From assembly GCA_026786125.1 (NCBI GenBank), contig JAJAYU010000043.1, forward strand, positions 1 to 6,526: a stretch of 6,526 nucleotides of DNA, read 5' to 3'. The notes under the pieces were generated by a model. That model was not told the origin of the DNA. It did no database searches and saw only the letters and a list, made by a program, of their open reading frames with translations. The stretch is from Chamaesiphon sp. (GTDB taxonomy: Bacteria; Cyanobacteriota; Cyanobacteriia; Cyanobacteriales; Chamaesiphonaceae). The number at the start of each line of letters is the position of its first letter. Positions within the stretch are counted from its first letter, which is position 1. The translations under genes were made by a program, and so were the position numbers. This document shows, piece by piece, positions 5,866 through 6,526 of the stretch.

Positions 5866-5903
5866 CAAACAACCCCCGTTGTCTATGGTTAGACAAGCGG
5901 GGG
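5866..5903 (-). terminator. Strong GC-rich hairpin with T-rich tail
   Basis: The stem pairs 5873-5885 with 5890-5903 (13 base pairs, one bulged base at 5897, loop of four). Its base is a run of five C-G pairs. On the minus strand it is followed directly by TTGTTTGTT, so it reads as an intrinsic terminator for whatever is transcribed from the right. The HNH start codon is 25 bases beyond its base, so it could instead be an attenuator in the HNH-comF leader. No T-run follows on the plus strand. Confidence 0.65.
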
Positions 5904-5905
5904 CT

Positions 5906-5940
5906 ACAAGAAGATGTAAATTGTTTTCTTGTTATTTTTT
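5906..5940 (+). terminator. Plus-strand terminator-like hairpin
   Basis: ACAAGAA (5906-5912) pairs with TTCTTGT (5926-5932), and weaker pairs extend the stem inward. On the plus strand it is followed by TATTTTTT (5933-5940), the layout of an intrinsic terminator. No plus-strand gene lies upstream, since the HNH gene is on the other strand. It would therefore end an antisense or small RNA, or be fortuitous. Confidence 0.4.
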
Positions 5941-6035
5941 CAACTGAGTAACATCAATGCTGGTGTTATGGCAGTTGTTTTCCCGCAATAGTCGAATTGT
6001 TGTAGATGCCGTGCTTGAGTATCCGTAGTTTTCAT
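5940..6035 (-). CDS. Possible small protein, 31 residues
   Basis: I do not recognise this ORF. It begins with ATG at 6035, preceded by GGTGAGAG (6050-6043) with a 7-base spacer, a plausible ribosome site. It encodes a short peptide starting MKTTDTQARHLQQF and ending ITPALMLLS, with one Cys (residue 17) in DYCGKTT. There is no signal peptide and no long membrane segment. In favour of a real gene: a perfect TATAAT lies 122 bases upstream, and a terminator-like hairpin starts 36 bases downstream on the same strand. Against: the ORF is very short and can be open by chance. The frame is also open upstream to a GTG at 6143 (67 residues), but that part looks less protein-like and has no ribosome site. 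The region could instead be a non-coding RNA. Confidence 0.3.
   Translation of the reverse strand: MKTTDTQARHLQQFDYCGKTTAITPALMLLS
5941..5977. repeat. Two-tier hairpin at the end of the small ORF
   Basis: CAACTG (5941-5946) pairs with CAGTTG (5972-5977), and TAACATCA (5949-5956) pairs with TGGTGTTA (5961-5968) around an ATGC loop, with a small internal loop between the tiers. The plus strand continues with TTTT and the minus strand with AAAAAA. It overlaps the last codons of the possible small ORF, so either RNA structure or coding may explain the sequence. Confidence 0.45.
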
Positions 6036-6156
6036 GCTCGATCTCTCACCACAATTTTGCTCTAGTTGCCACAAATCTCTTTCACTGTACGCTGGGGCAG
6101 TAAAATAGGTTGAGATGACTGAGTTGGTCGAAAGATTAGGCACGAATAATAACGGA

Positions 6157-6162
6157 ATTATA
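6157..6162 (-). promoter_or_regulatory. Candidate -10 box (TATAAT)
   Basis: The minus strand reads TATAAT exactly, but no good -35 hexamer lies 16-18 bases upstream. Transcription would begin near 6150, leaving a leader of roughly 115 bases before the small ORF at 6035. AT-rich DNA makes chance occurrence possible. Confidence 0.35.
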
Positions 6163-6193
6163 GATAGTTGTAGAAAAAGAGTCTCGCCGCTGG

Positions 6194-6219
6194 ATCTAGA
6201 GCATTGATAGTCTCTAGAT
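6194..6219. repeat. Inverted repeat ATCTAGAG...CTCTAGAT
   Basis: A perfect 8-bp inverted repeat (6194-6201 with 6212-6219) has a 10-base spacer and lies just upstream of the candidate TATAAT on the minus strand. It could be an operator-like site or an RNA hairpin; no T-run follows. Confidence 0.4.
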
Positions 6220-6325
6220 AGTTGCGATGCAGTTATGGATAATTAGGGATTTACTATGCCGTCATAGAAACGCCAATTGTCCTTAATAATACAATAAATT
6301 TTAGAGAGATGTCTAGTCGAATTTT
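6220..6325. other. Non-coding stretch without recognised features
   Basis: I see no protein-coding frame, RNA gene or repeat here that I can support. The DNA is AT-rich. A minus-strand TATTAT within about 6288-6296 could be another weak -10 box. Confidence 0.4.
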
Positions 6326-6384
6326 AGATCGGTACATAAACATGCCGATCTGATCGAGGGTACTCGTAATCGAAACTAGTACCC
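6326..6384. repeat. Two adjacent hairpins after the right-edge gene
   Basis: AGATCGG (6326-6332) pairs with CCGATCT (6345-6351), and GGGTACT (6358-6364) pairs with AGTACCC (6378-6384). Both are perfect 7-bp stems. They lie 24 bases beyond the stop codon of the partial minus-strand gene, where a transcript end is expected. Neither has a T-run on either strand, so a role in termination is uncertain. Confidence 0.4.
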
Positions 6385-6407
6385 ATCATCTCTGGCTATT
6401 TCAGCGG

Positions 6408-6526
6408 CTAGGATACTGGTGGCTCGACAATCCCAGTCGGAAAAGTCTGCCGAAACTCAGTCATCAAGTCGTCCATTTCGACTAGAGCTTGATCGATATC
6501 TAGAGCTAAGGTACTGAGGCTGGGAT
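6408..6526 (-). CDS. C-terminal end of an unidentified protein (partial)
   Basis: A minus-strand frame is open from the window edge to TAG at 6410-6408 and gives 38 residues, including LALDIDQALVEMDDLMTEF and the tail IVEPPVS. The acidic, helix-like composition followed by a proline-containing tail looks like a genuine protein C-terminus, and the other two frames on this strand are closed. I do not recognise the family. Its start lies outside the window. It would be transcribed toward the HNH-comF pair, about 560 bases away. Confidence 0.5.
   Translation of the reverse strand, partial: PSLSTLALDIDQALVEMDDLMTEFRQTFPTGIVEPPVS

Noticed and set aside
5849..5896. Extended N-terminus of the HNH protein from a TTG at 5896
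   Set aside because: The TTG lies in the stem of a strong hairpin, while the ATG at 5848 has a well-placed AAGAGG site.
6115..6207. Plus-strand 30-codon ORF starting at ATG 6115
   Set aside because: There is no ribosome site, no recognisable protein character, and it runs across the inverted repeat at 6194-6219.

Overview
The window looks like chromosomal DNA of a cyanobacterium. The strongest evidence is psb27, a photosystem II assembly lipoprotein. Supporting signs are a cyanobacterial/plant-type FabI, very frequent CGATCG hexamers with at least two exact HIP1 octamers (1221-1228 and 5214-5221), and intergenic heptamer repeats of the kind known from cyanobacteria. I cannot fix the genus. 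No transposase, phage gene, CRISPR array, tRNA or rRNA was seen.

Layout. fabI (65-841, +) makes the enoyl-ACP reductase of fatty acid synthesis and converges on a minus-strand pair, bioY (1470-2111) and lspA (983-1459), for biotin uptake and lipoprotein signal peptidase II. psb27 (2345-2746, +) diverges from bioY and is followed by a strong hairpin. A secreted GHL10-type glycosidase-like protein (2893-4440, +) then converges on a second minus-strand pair: an HNH nuclease gene (5282-5848) whose stop codon overlaps the start of comF (4620-5285) as ATGA. From 5849 to 6407 there is no large gene. This stretch holds several hairpins and a possible small minus-strand transcription unit: a TATAAT box, a ribosome-binding-like site, a 31-codon ORF and a terminator-like hairpin. 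The right edge carries the last 38 codons of an unidentified minus-strand gene.

The genes are mostly housekeeping. LspA is the enzyme expected to mature lipoproteins such as Psb27, encoded next door. The HNH-comF pair could relate to DNA uptake or processing, because ComF proteins are required for natural transformation in several bacteria; that link is inference.

The least ordinary structure is intergenic. Two gaps (842-982 and 2112-2344) each contain a pair of heptamer arrays in opposite orientation with equal copy numbers (4+4 and 6+6). The second pair begins three bases upstream of the bioY start codon. A third gap (4441-4619) holds a composite of other dispersed cyanobacterial repeats. 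I found no clear previously undescribed multi-gene system; the best candidates for novelty are the small transcription unit at 5866-6162 and the paired heptamer arrays.
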